The translations under genes and the position numbers were made by a program. Below, one piece after another: positions 8,101 through 16,584 of a DNA stretch of 64,000 bases. Under the pieces are notes generated by a model. The model did not search any database. It was given only the letters and a program-made list of their open reading frames with translations, and had not been told where the DNA came from. Source of the stretch: Allokutzneria oryzae (GTDB taxonomy: Bacteria; Actinomycetota; Actinomycetes; Mycobacteriales; Pseudonocardiaceae); assembly GCF_042429765.1 (NCBI RefSeq), contig NZ_JBHLZU010000027.1, forward strand, positions 310,001-374,000. Direction: 5' to 3'. Numbering within the stretch: the stretch's first letter is position 1; each line of letters opens with the position of its first letter.

Positions 8101-10848
8101 TCCTCCGAAGCCACGCTGGCCGCTCTGCTCGGGACGAGCGGTGGCCTGCCGGAGCTGCCGACTGCTCCCGCTGCTCCTGCCGTCGCCGTGCCCACCATCG
8201 CTCCGACTCCGGCTCCGGCCCCGACTCCAGCGCCGGTTCTCGCTCCGGCCCCAGCTGTTGCGCCGATGATGCCCGCGGCTCCGGCTCTTCCCGCCATCAC
8301 CGCCAGCCCGGTGCCCGTGGCGGAACCGACCGGTGACATCAGCACGGTGTTGTTGAGCGTGGTGGCGGATCGTACGGGTTATCCGGTGGAGATGCTGGAT
8401 CTGGATATGGAGCTTGAGGCCGACCTCGGTATCGACTCGATCAAGCGGGTTGAGGTGTTGTCCGCGTTGCGTAAGGAGGTTCCGGGGCTGGCGGAGTTGG
8501 ATTCCGCGCGGCTGGGGGCGTTGCGGACGTTGCGTGAGATTTCCACGGGGTTGGGTGGTTCTGTTCCTGCGGCACCGGTTCGCGACATCACCGGGGTGTT
8601 GTTGAGCGTGGTGGCGGATCGTACGGGTTATCCGGTGGAGATGCTGGATCTGGATATGGAGCTTGAGGCCGACCTCGGTATCGACTCGATCAAGCGCGTT
8701 GAGGTGTTCTCCGGGCTGCGTAGGGAGGTTCCGGGGCTGGCGGAGTTGGATTCCGCGCGGCTGGGGGCACTGCGGACGTTGCGTGAGATTTCCACGGGGT
8801 TGGGCGGTTCTGTTCCTGCGGCACCGGTTCGCGACATCACCGGGGTGTTGTTGAGCGTGGTGGCGGATCGTACGGGTTATCCGGTGGAGATGCTGGATCT
8901 GGACATGGAGCTTGAGGCCGACCTCGGTATCGACTCCATCAAGCGCGTTGAGGTGTTCTCCGGGCTGCGCAAGGAGGTTCCGGGGCTGGCGGAGTTGGAC
9001 TCCGCGCGGCTGGGGGCGTTGCGGACGTTGCGGCAGATCACCAGCGAGCTGGGCGGTGCGCCCACGCCGGTGGCGGAGCCGGACGCCGACGCGAGGGTGA
9101 TCCGCCGCGTGCTGCGGGCTGTCGAGACCCCCGCGCCCGGCTTGGCGATGGTCGGGCTCGGTGACGTTCCGCTGTTCGTCACCGACGACGGTGGTGGCAT
9201 CGCGGAGTGCGTCGCCGCCAAGCTCACCGCCTCGGGTATCGATGCCGAGGTGGTCACCCAGGTTCCCGCCGACGCCAACGGCGTGGTGTTCCTCGGGGGG
9301 CTCGCCGAGATCGGCTCGGTCGACGACGCGCTCGCCCAGCACCGCGACGCCTACCAGACCGCCTGGCGCACCGCCAAGAGCTTCACGGCCAGGGGTGGCG
9401 TGTTCGTCACCGTCCAGGACACCGGCGGCGACTTCGGGCTCGACGGGCGCAGCCCGGACCGCGCGTGGCTCGGCGGGATCTCCGCCCTGTCCCGCGTGGT
9501 CGCCAAGGAGTGGGACGACGCCTGCGTCCGGGCGATCGACTGCGAGCGCGGTGGTCGCCGCGCCGCCGACATCGCCGAGGCGATCGTCCAGGAGCTGCTC
9601 ACCGGTGGGTCCACTTTGGACGTGGGGCTGCGCGCGGACGGGACCCGGCTGACGCTGCGCACGGTCACCGAGGAGCTGGACGGCACCCCGGGCACCGCGG
9701 TCGGTCCGGAGTCGGTGATCGTGGTCGGTGGCGGCGCCCGTGGGGTGACCGCGCCGGGGCTGCTCGCGCTGGCGCGTTCGCACCGGCCGAGGCTGGCGAT
9801 CCTCGGCCGGAGCCCGCTGGCCGACGAGCCGGACTACCTCGCCGGTATCGGTGACGAGGCCGCGTTGGTCCAGGCCGTCGCGAAGCGGGAGCGCATCGCC
9901 CCGGCCGCCGTGCGGGCCACGGTCCGCCGCGTGCTGGCCAACCGCGAGGTGCACGCGAACCTGAACGCCCTGCGGGAAGCCGGTTCCGAGGTCAGCTATC
10001 ACGCCGTCGACGTCCGTGACCACGCCGAGGTCGCCGCCGCGCTCGACGAGGTCCGGGCGAAGTGGGGGCCGATCACCGGGCTCGTGCACGCGGCCGGAGT
10101 GATCGAGGACCACCCGCTGGTGGAGAAGACCGACGAGCAGTACGAGCTCGTCACCAGCACGAAGCTCGCCGGTCTGCGGGCGTTGCTGGACGCGACCGCG
10201 CAGGACCCGCTCACCGTGCTGTGCCTGTTCTCCTCGGTCGCGGGCACCTTCGGCAGCGACCGGCAGAGCGACTACGCCATGGCCAACGAGACGCTGAACC
10301 ACGTGGCCGTCGCGGAGAGCGTGCGCAGGCCGGACTGCCTGGTGCGCTCCATCGCGTGGGGCCCCTGGGAGGGCGGAATGGTGGACTCCTCGCTGAAGGA
10401 GTTCTTCCGCCGCAGGGAGATCGCCTTGATCTCGTTGCGGGACGGTGGCGCGGCGTTCGCCGACGAGGTCACCGGCGCCGGCGCCGATGTCCGGGTGATC
10501 GTCACCGCTGGGGAGGGCGTGGCCGTGATGACCGGCAGGAACCAGGACCCGCCCGCGGTGGAGGTGCGGCTGCACTCCTCGACCCACCCCGAGCTGGTCG
10601 AGCACGCCGAGACCGGGGTTCCCGTCGAGACGGCGCTGGAGTGGATGAGCCGTGCCGCCCGCACGTGGTTCCCGGAGCTGGACCACCCGGTGCTCGACAA
10701 CGTTGAGGACCTCGACGAGCTGCGGCTGCCGGAGCTGAGCGGGGTGGGCAGCCGGATCACGGTGCGGGGTAAGCGGATCAGCGCAACGGCGGTGGACATC
10801 GAGGTCGGCGACGAGCCGAGCTTCCGCGCCCGCCTGCGGATCCAGTGA
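5125..10848 (+). CDS. pfaA: PfaA-like PUFA/polyketide synthase: KS-AT-ACP-ACP-ACP-KR
   Basis: GTG 5125 is supported by CAGGAG 7 nt upstream. The protein (1907 aa) has in order: ketosynthase (about 10-450; Cys207 in DAACGSSL, His342 in EAHGTGT, His383 in GHTKCAAG); acyltransferase (about 560-860; Ser666 in GHSFGE); a Pro/Ala-rich linker (about 1010-1065); three acyl carrier proteins with phosphopantetheine serines Ser1105, Ser1188 and Ser1271, each in DLGIDSIKRVEV; a ketoreductase (about 1530-1770; GGGARGV cofactor loop, FSSVAG and DYAMANETL); and a C-terminal segment like the pseudo-dehydratase end of PfaA. This is the iterative PUFA-synthase type, extending an acyl chain with malonyl units. 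The stop overlaps the GTG of the next gene by 4 nt. No phosphopantetheinyl transferase lies in the window. Confidence 0.93.
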   Translation: MARESAQPPVAVVGLGAIMPGSLDVAGFWRTVVDGRDLISDVPGTHWLVEDHYDPDPTAPGKTYARRGAFLSDVDFDPVAFGIPPNVLPATDSTQLLSLVVAEQVLADLGGGLADTDRDRVSVILGASAMKLMSEMTGWLNRPVWLKALRENGVDEETAQAVCDGIAGHGPEWQEATFPGMLGNVVAGRIANRFDLHGANYTTDAACGSSLAAVSAAVAELAVGRADLVLTGGVDTTNDIGTFVSFSKTPALSPTGDCRPFSADADGTMLGEGLAMLALKRLDDAERDGDRIYAVIKGIGAASDGRSTAIYAPLPEGQARALRRAYEAAGYDPATVELVEAHGTGTIAGDRAEFTSLREVFDEAGRIERQWCALGSVKSQVGHTKCAAGAAGLVKAALALHHKVLPPTIKVERPNPELELERTPFYLNTQARPWVGNPEHPRRAALSSFGFGGSNFHLTLEEYTGEATAWRHRTQANELVLFSADSSEELLELVRAKRSGSLADIARRSQRDFRATDPVRLAAIADDADDLADKLAKAAAMIERSPSAPFATPTGVHYGLGSVVGRTAFLFPGQGSQYVGMSADLAMHVPSAQRVWDRVGAEDFGDEPLHRVVFPRPVFTDAERAAQSARITATEWAQPALAAHSLALLGVLGDLGLRPDCVAGHSFGELVALSAAGAFDERSLLLMARRRGELMRDAAEVPGVMIAVTAAREDVEKLLSGIGIADVWVANHNAPDQVVVSVGAGSADVVEQKIAAEGFGVKRLNTATAFHSPLVADASAPLLDFLRGVEVVSPALEVFGNADAAVYPAAPEEIRSRVAGHLAAPVRFVEQIEAMYAAGVRRFVEVGAGSTLTGLVGRVLGDREHLAVATDRKGRNGISSLNEALARLAVSGTELDYEALWERHAPLTEAKEERKTKMTVRINGANQGRQYPPAGGAAAFPAPNPVVAEPVVVQGTEEPGWLRAVEESQRQTVEAHNTYQRLLSESHIAFLRSSEATLAALLGTSGGLPELPTAPAAPAVAVPTIAPTPAPAPTPAPVLAPAPAVAPMMPAAPALPAITASPVPVAEPTGDISTVLLSVVADRTGYPVEMLDLDMELEADLGIDSIKRVEVLSALRKEVPGLAELDSARLGALRTLREISTGLGGSVPAAPVRDITGVLLSVVADRTGYPVEMLDLDMELEADLGIDSIKRVEVFSGLRREVPGLAELDSARLGALRTLREISTGLGGSVPAAPVRDITGVLLSVVADRTGYPVEMLDLDMELEADLGIDSIKRVEVFSGLRKEVPGLAELDSARLGALRTLRQITSELGGAPTPVAEPDADARVIRRVLRAVETPAPGLAMVGLGDVPLFVTDDGGGIAECVAAKLTASGIDAEVVTQVPADANGVVFLGGLAEIGSVDDALAQHRDAYQTAWRTAKSFTARGGVFVTVQDTGGDFGLDGRSPDRAWLGGISALSRVVAKEWDDACVRAIDCERGGRRAADIAEAIVQELLTGGSTLDVGLRADGTRLTLRTVTEELDGTPGTAVGPESVIVVGGGARGVTAPGLLALARSHRPRLAILGRSPLADEPDYLAGIGDEAALVQAVAKRERIAPAAVRATVRRVLANREVHANLNALREAGSEVSYHAVDVRDHAEVAAALDEVRAKWGPITGLVHAAGVIEDHPLVEKTDEQYELVTSTKLAGLRALLDATAQDPLTVLCLFSSVAGTFGSDRQSDYAMANETLNHVAVAESVRRPDCLVRSIAWGPWEGGMVDSSLKEFFRRREIALISLRDGGAAFADEVTGAGADVRVIVTAGEGVAVMTGRNQDPPAVEVRLHSSTHPELVEHAETGVPVETALEWMSRAARTWFPELDHPVLDNVEDLDELRLPELSGVGSRITVRGKRISATAVDIEVGDEPSFRARLRIQ
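8335..9060 (+). repeat. Three tandem ACP-encoding repeats, 249-bp period
   Basis: Within the synthase gene the three ACP modules begin near 8335, 8584 and 8833 with an exact 249-bp (83-codon) spacing, and the phosphopantetheine Ser codons fall at 8437, 8686 and 8935. By eye the first two units differ at only about a dozen of 249 positions, and the inter-ACP linker (SVPAAPVRDI) is copied too. Codons here favour TTG for leucine and GGT/GTT more than the flanking sequence does. Tandem ACPs are standard in PUFA synthases; near identity at DNA level indicates recent duplication or continuing gene conversion. Confidence 0.9.
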
Positions 10849-13800
10849 GCCGGAGAGGGAACAGCAGCGTGGACATCGCGATCGTCGGCCGGGGCTGTGT
10901 GCTGCCCGGCGCGCTCACCCCGGACCAGTACTGGGACAACCTCGTCGCGGGCAGGCAGAGCCTGTCCACCGTGCCGCGGGGCAGGTGGGGTCTCGGTCCA
11001 CAGTGGGCGATGGCGACTGATACCGAGACCGTTGACCGCAGCTACTCCGACGTCGGCGGGTACGTGCACGGCTTCGAGTCCGTGTTCGACCCCTCCGGCT
11101 TCGCGATCGGCGCCGATTCCGTGCTCACACTGGACCCGTTGTTCCAGTGGGTGTTGCACGCCGGCCGCGAGGCACTGCGCGAGTCCGGCCGGGGCACCGC
11201 GCCGCCCCGGTCCGGGCTCGTGCTCGGCAACCTGTGCATGCCGCCGGACGGCATGGCGGGTTTCGCCGAGCACGTGCTGCTGGACAGCGTGCCCGCGCTG
11301 CGCGGCGAACGGACTCGGCCGGATGCTCGGAACCGTTTCTCGGCAGGACTTCCCGCGCATATCGCCGCGAAGGCGCTCGGCCTGGACGCGGGGTCGTTCG
11401 CGCTCGACGCGGCGTGCGCGTCCTCGCTGTACGCGATCAAGCTCGCGTGCGACCGACTGCTCGACGGCTCCGCGGACCTGATGCTCGCGGGAGCGGTCAA
11501 CCGGGCCGATCAGCTGATCCTGCAAGTGAACTTCGCGGCGCTGTCGGCCACCAGCCGGACCGGGCAGAGCCGTCCGTTCCACCGTGACTCCGACGGCCTG
11601 GTGCTCGGCGAGGGTGCTGGGATGGTCGCGCTGATGCGGCTCGCCGACGCGGTGCGGCAGGACGTGCCGATCTTCGGTGTGGTGCGCGGCGTTGGGCTGT
11701 CCAATGACGGTCGCACCGGAGGTCTGCTGGTGCCCGCGCAGGACGGGCAGGAGCGCGCGATGCGGCAGGCTTACGAGGTCGCCGGGCTCGCGCCGGAGAC
11801 GGTGTCCCTTGTGGAGTGCCACGCCACGGGCACCCCGGTCGGTGACTCGATCGAGGTGCGGTCGCTGGCCACCGTCTTCGCGGAGAACCCGGACCTGCCG
11901 ATCGGGTCGGCGAAGTCCAACCTCGGTCACGTTCTCGCGCCCGCTGGGATCGCCGGTCTGCTCAAGGTGGTCGGCGGCATGCGGGCGGGAGTGCGCCCGC
12001 CCACCGTTGGCGCGGAGCGGCCGATCACCGCGCTGGACGGCACCCCGATCCGCCTCGTGACAGAGGCTGAGGAGTGGACCGGGCCGCTGCGCGCCGGGGT
12101 CAGCGCTTTCGGCTTCGGCGGGAACAACGCGCATCTCGTGGTGGACGGATGGGTCGAGAACGTCGGAGCCGTCGCCCCGCCCGTGCCGCCTCGTCGCGAC
12201 GAGCCGGTGGCGATCGTCGCGATCGGAGCGAAGGTCGCCGACGGGGCCGACGCCGAGGACTTCCGCCGGGACGTGCTCACCGGGCACCGTCGACGGACCT
12301 CGCGCGCCGAGATCGACCTGACCTTGGCCGGACTGCGCTTCCCACCACGGGACCTGGAGCGCGCCTACCCTCAGCAGCTCGTGGTGCTGGAGACCGCGCG
12401 CGAGGCCGTGCGTGACGTGACGCTGCCGCGTGAGCGCACGCTTGTGCTCGTCGGCATGGGAACCGACCTCACCGGCACCAGGTACGGCGCCAGGCTCCGC
12501 GTTCCACAGTGGATGGAGGACGCCGGCGCGGACACTACCGAAATCGACGCCTTCCGCGAGGCTTTCGCCGGCCCGTACACCGCTGCGGTTTCCGTTGGTG
12601 CGATGCCGAATCTCGTCGCCAACCGGATCAACGCCCAGCTCGATCTCGCAGGCCCGGGTTACACGGTCTCGGCGGAGGAGGCATCGGGTATCGTCGCGCT
12701 CGACATCGCTGCTCGGGCGCTGCGGGTCGGTGAAGCGGACGCGGCGATCGTCGGTGCGGTCGATCTGTCCGGCGACCCGGTGCACCAGGCGGCATTGCGC
12801 GAACTCGGTCGTGAGACCACGCCCGGTGATGCCGCCGTCGTGTTGGTGCTCAAGCGGCTCAGTGACGCGGAACGCGACGGTGACCGTGTGATCGCCTTGC
12901 TGGACGAGTCGGATACTGAGCCTGCCGACCTCGTCGTTGGCGACTCCGGATTGTCCACTGTGGACTTCTTTGGTGAGGCGCATGCTGCTGTCGGGCTTGT
13001 CGGTATTGCTGTTGCGGCCACCGCGCTGCGGCATGGCGCGCTGCCTCGTGCTGGTGCTCCGGCGACCCCGGCCGTGGTACGGACCGCTGAGGTCGTGGTG
13101 GACCCGCTCGAAGCGGACCGGCGGCGAGTGCGGCTGCGGTCGTTCGGCACTCCGGAGCCTTGGACGGCGGAGGACGGACCCAGCCTGGAGGTCTACTCGG
13201 GTCGTGATCGCGCTGAGGTCCTTGCGGCGCTGGAGGCTGGTCGTCGCTCGGACGACGGTCCCGCGCGGCTCGCCGTGGTGGTCGAGGGAGAGCGGGGAAA
13301 GGCGATCGAGCGCGCCCGCCGTTGGCTCACCGACACCGGCGTGAAGCCCGCCGGTGTTGCCTACCGCGACGAGCCGCTCACCGGAGAGGTCGCGTTCGTC
13401 TTCACCAACGGTGCGGCGGTCTATCCGTCGATGGGGCGTGAGCTGTGGCTCGCGTTCCCGGACGCGGTCGCCAGTGCGTCGGAACGCTTCGGCAGCCCCT
13501 TGTCCCTTTCGGACGGACAGCCCGCCTCCGTGATCGAGGACATCGTCGATCTCGGCAAGTTCAGCATGCTCCACAAGGAGATCACCGACTCCCTCGGTCT
13601 CCGGCCCAGCGCGGTGATCGGGTACTCCGCGGGGGAGCCGGTGGGGCTCACGGTCATGGGTGTGTGGCCGGACATCACCAAGTGGAACAACGACTTCCGG
13701 GAGAACGAGCTCCTCAACGATCTCACCGGCGACTGCCGGGTGCTGCGCGAGCAGTGGCGGCGTGCGGGCATCGAGGAGGACCGGTGGGCCAGCCACCTGG

Positions 13801-15857
13801 TCAACGGCCCCGCTGCCGAGGTGCGCGCGGTGCTGGCCGACCACCCCGGCGTGCACGTGATGGCCGAGAACGCGCCCGACGTGTGCGTGGTCGGCGGTCC
13901 GGAGCAGGCGTGCGCGAAGCTGTTGGCGCGCACCGGACTGCCCGCGATCAAGATCGGCTATCACTTCGCGGCGCACGTGCCGGAGCTGGAGTCGGTGCGC
14001 GCGGAGTGGCGAGACTTCGCCACTCAACCGGCTCGCGAGATCCCCGGTGTCCGGTTCTACAGCGGTGCGACCACGGAGTCCTACACGGCGACCTCCGCTC
14101 GTGCCGCCGAGGCGGTCAGTGCGCAGGGCGTCAGCACGGTGCGCTTCGCTGACGTGGTCGAGCGCGCGTGGGCCGATGGTGTGAGAGTGTTCGTGGAACT
14201 CGGCCCGCAGGGCCTGTGCACGAGCTGGATCCGCCGGACTCTGGGAGACCGTGAGCACCTGGCCGTCGCACTGGACGCACCGGACGGACGGGGACTGCGC
14301 CAGTTCGGTTTCGCGCTGGCGGAGCTTGTCGCGGCTGGTGTTCCGGTTCGCGCGGCGGAGTTCTTCGACCGGCTGCGACGCCCGCGCGCTGTTCCCGGCA
14401 AGACAGTGCGGTTCCCGGTGCTGTGGAACGAGGTTCGGCTACCGGAGCTGCGATCGGCCCCGGTTTCGGCCCCGACGTCCGCGCCAGTCCCGGCGCCTGT
14501 CTCGGCTCCGGCCCTCACGCCTGGCTTGGTGAACCTCGTCATGGCGCAACGGGAGCGACTGGCCGCTGCGCACGCCGCGGTGCTCGCTCAGCACACCGAG
14601 ACGCACCGGCGGTTCCTCGACCTCCAGACACGGACAACGATCGCGCTCATGGGACAGCCCGTCGTCGAAGCTGGGAAGAAGCTCGTCTTCGACCGCTCCG
14701 ACCTGTTGCTCCTCGGTGCTGGGCCGGTTTCCCGGGTTTTCGGGCCGCGGTTCGCCGTGCAGGACAACCACCGCAGGCACATCCGCCTGCCGCAGCCGCC
14801 GATGCTGTTGTTCGACCGGGTGCTGGAGATGGACGCGGAACCGGCCTCGATGGGCACCGGCGTGATCAGGACCGAGACCGACGTGCACCCGGACAGCTGG
14901 TACCTCGACCACACCGGCTACCTGCCGCCCGGCCTGATGGTGGAGACCGGCCAGGGCACGCTGGTGCTGATGAGCTGGCTGGGCGCGGACCTCGGGCACC
15001 CCGGCGACCGCAACTACCGGCTGCTGGACGCGGAGCTGACCTATCTCGGCAGTCCCGCGCGAGCGGGCGAGGTCATCAGCTGCGAGGTCAACGTCGACGG
15101 GCACAGCGAGTACGACGGGTTGATCATCTTCGCCTGCCGGTACGACTACTGGGTCGGCGAAGAGCTCCGCGTGACCGTGCGCTCCCGCAGCGGCCTGTTC
15201 ACCGACGAGGCGCTCGCGAGCTCGCCCGGCGTCCCGTGGAACCCCTCGGACCACGTTCCCGCCGCCGGCGCTCCTCTGGACATCCCGGTGAACGCCTGCG
15301 CGCCAAGGAAGTTCGGCCCGCAGGAGATGCTGGCCTTCGCCAACGGCAGGGCGGCGGACTGCTTCGGGCAGCCGGAGATGCGGTCGCACACAAGCTCGCC
15401 CCGGCTCGGCGGTGAGCGGACGTGGTTGCTGCACGAGGTCACCGAGTTCGATCCGGCGGGCGGGCCGTGGGGGCGTGGCTACCTCCGGGTGGAGACGCCG
15501 GTCGCCGACGACGCGTGGTTCTTCGACGGGCACTTCCGCGACGACCCGTGCATGCCGGGCAACCTGATCGTCGACGGCGGGTTCCAGGCCATGGCGTTCT
15601 ACCTGGCCGCACTGGGGTTCACCGTCGACAGGGACGGCTGGCGCTTCGAGCCGGTCCAGCGCGAGACCTACGACTGGCGCTGTGGCAAGCAGATCACCCC
15701 GGCCAACGAGCGCCTGGTGTACGAGCTGTTCGTCGCCGAGGTCAGGGGCGGCGACGAGCCCACCCTGATCGCGGACATCGTGTGCGCGGTGGACGGGGTC
15801 AACGCCTTCCACGGTTCCCGGTTCGGATTGACGCTGAGGAGGGGCGATGCGGGCTGA
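10845..15857 (+). CDS. pfaC: PfaC-like synthase subunit: KS-CLF-AT-DH-DH
   Basis: The protein (1670 aa) contains a ketosynthase (about 5-430; Cys191 in DAACASSLYAIKL, ECHATGTPVGD, SNLGHVLAPAG); a chain-length-factor-like KS (about 445-770) in which the nucleophile position is Glu612 (VSAEEASG); an acyltransferase-like domain (about 845-1180; Ser928 in GYSAGE); an Ala/Pro/Ser linker (about 1210-1225); and two FabA-like hot-dog dehydratases (about 1310-1490 and 1520-1660; His1563 in FFDGHFRDDPCMPGNL). CLF and twin FabA domains are the signature of PfaC; here the AT that is a separate PfaB in marine bacteria is built in. The start may be GTG 10845 (overlap) or GTG 10869 behind GGAGAGG. It is the partner of the preceding synthase. 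Confidence 0.9.
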   Translation: MSRRGNSSVDIAIVGRGCVLPGALTPDQYWDNLVAGRQSLSTVPRGRWGLGPQWAMATDTETVDRSYSDVGGYVHGFESVFDPSGFAIGADSVLTLDPLFQWVLHAGREALRESGRGTAPPRSGLVLGNLCMPPDGMAGFAEHVLLDSVPALRGERTRPDARNRFSAGLPAHIAAKALGLDAGSFALDAACASSLYAIKLACDRLLDGSADLMLAGAVNRADQLILQVNFAALSATSRTGQSRPFHRDSDGLVLGEGAGMVALMRLADAVRQDVPIFGVVRGVGLSNDGRTGGLLVPAQDGQERAMRQAYEVAGLAPETVSLVECHATGTPVGDSIEVRSLATVFAENPDLPIGSAKSNLGHVLAPAGIAGLLKVVGGMRAGVRPPTVGAERPITALDGTPIRLVTEAEEWTGPLRAGVSAFGFGGNNAHLVVDGWVENVGAVAPPVPPRRDEPVAIVAIGAKVADGADAEDFRRDVLTGHRRRTSRAEIDLTLAGLRFPPRDLERAYPQQLVVLETAREAVRDVTLPRERTLVLVGMGTDLTGTRYGARLRVPQWMEDAGADTTEIDAFREAFAGPYTAAVSVGAMPNLVANRINAQLDLAGPGYTVSAEEASGIVALDIAARALRVGEADAAIVGAVDLSGDPVHQAALRELGRETTPGDAAVVLVLKRLSDAERDGDRVIALLDESDTEPADLVVGDSGLSTVDFFGEAHAAVGLVGIAVAATALRHGALPRAGAPATPAVVRTAEVVVDPLEADRRRVRLRSFGTPEPWTAEDGPSLEVYSGRDRAEVLAALEAGRRSDDGPARLAVVVEGERGKAIERARRWLTDTGVKPAGVAYRDEPLTGEVAFVFTNGAAVYPSMGRELWLAFPDAVASASERFGSPLSLSDGQPASVIEDIVDLGKFSMLHKEITDSLGLRPSAVIGYSAGEPVGLTVMGVWPDITKWNNDFRENELLNDLTGDCRVLREQWRRAGIEEDRWASHLVNGPAAEVRAVLADHPGVHVMAENAPDVCVVGGPEQACAKLLARTGLPAIKIGYHFAAHVPELESVRAEWRDFATQPAREIPGVRFYSGATTESYTATSARAAEAVSAQGVSTVRFADVVERAWADGVRVFVELGPQGLCTSWIRRTLGDREHLAVALDAPDGRGLRQFGFALAELVAAGVPVRAAEFFDRLRRPRAVPGKTVRFPVLWNEVRLPELRSAPVSAPTSAPVPAPVSAPALTPGLVNLVMAQRERLAAAHAAVLAQHTETHRRFLDLQTRTTIALMGQPVVEAGKKLVFDRSDLLLLGAGPVSRVFGPRFAVQDNHRRHIRLPQPPMLLFDRVLEMDAEPASMGTGVIRTETDVHPDSWYLDHTGYLPPGLMVETGQGTLVLMSWLGADLGHPGDRNYRLLDAELTYLGSPARAGEVISCEVNVDGHSEYDGLIIFACRYDYWVGEELRVTVRSRSGLFTDEALASSPGVPWNPSDHVPAAGAPLDIPVNACAPRKFGPQEMLAFANGRAADCFGQPEMRSHTSSPRLGGERTWLLHEVTEFDPAGGPWGRGYLRVETPVADDAWFFDGHFRDDPCMPGNLIVDGGFQAMAFYLAALGFTVDRDGWRFEPVQRETYDWRCGKQITPANERLVYELFVAEVRGGDEPTLIADIVCAVDGVNAFHGSRFGLTLRRGDAG

Positions 15858-16584
15858 GGAGGTCCTGACGAAGGTGACCACGCCCCTGGCGGCGCCCTCG
15901 TATCCCCTGGGGGTGTACCGGTTCACCGACCGGGAGTACCTGAACGTCTTCTACCGCACCGATGCCGACGCGCTTCGCGCGATCGTGCCGGAGCCGTTGG
16001 AGATCGTCGAACCGCTCGTCCGCTTCGAGGTCATGCACATGGGTGACGTCGGTGGGTTCGGGCCGTACACCGAGGCCGGGATCGCCGTGCCGGTGCGCCT
16101 GGGCGCGGAGAGCGGCGAGTACCTGCACGCGATGTACCTCGACAACTTCCCGGCGATCGCGTGCGGGCGCGAGCTTTCCGCCTACCCGAAGAGCCTTGGC
16201 ACGGCACGGCTCCTGGTGGACAGCGGGGCGCTGGTCGGGACGCTGGACGTCGGGTCGCTGCGGGTGGCGACGGCGACCATGGGGTACAAGCACCGGGAAC
16301 TGTCCGAAGAGGACGCGCTTCGGCAGATCACCGTGCCGACCTACATGGTCAAGATCGTTCCTGGCTACGACGCCCGGCCGAGGATCGCCGAGCTCGTGCG
16401 CACCCGGATCACCGATGTCACGGTGAAGCAGGCGTGGACCGGGCCCGCGCGGCTCCAGCTCTTCGAGCACGTGCTCGCGCCCATCGCGGACCTGCCGGTG
16501 CGCGAAGTCGTTGCGGCCAGCCACATCCTGACCGACCTCACCCTCGCACCGGCGACCCCGGTGCACGACTACGTCAACAGATAG
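15847..16584 (+). CDS. Acetoacetate-decarboxylase-family protein (last gene of Pfa operon)
   Basis: The product (245 aa) is a full-length member of the ADC family (PF06314-type). The Schiff-base lysine is visible as Lys115 in GRELSAYPKSLGTA, the same spacing as in the clostridial enzyme, with FPAIACGRE just before it. ADC enzymes decarboxylate 3-keto acids through an imine; some relatives instead catalyse aldol or lyase reactions on polyketide-like substrates. The ATG overlaps the end of the synthase gene by 11 nt, so it belongs to the operon. A plausible role is decarboxylating or otherwise processing a 3-keto product released from the synthase (inference). Its 3' end overlaps the convergent kinase gene by 16 nt. 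Confidence 0.85.
   Translation: MRAEEVLTKVTTPLAAPSYPLGVYRFTDREYLNVFYRTDADALRAIVPEPLEIVEPLVRFEVMHMGDVGGFGPYTEAGIAVPVRLGAESGEYLHAMYLDNFPAIACGRELSAYPKSLGTARLLVDSGALVGTLDVGSLRVATATMGYKHRELSEEDALRQITVPTYMVKIVPGYDARPRIAELVRTRITDVTVKQAWTGPARLQLFEHVLAPIADLPVREVVAASHILTDLTLAPATPVHDYVNR

Noticed and set aside
5068..14258. Very long open frames on the minus strand opposite the Pfa synthase genes (5068-10686 and 10272-14258)
   Set aside because: They are shadows of the high-GC plus-strand genes: Arg/His/Gly-rich, without domains, while the plus strand carries complete catalytic motifs.
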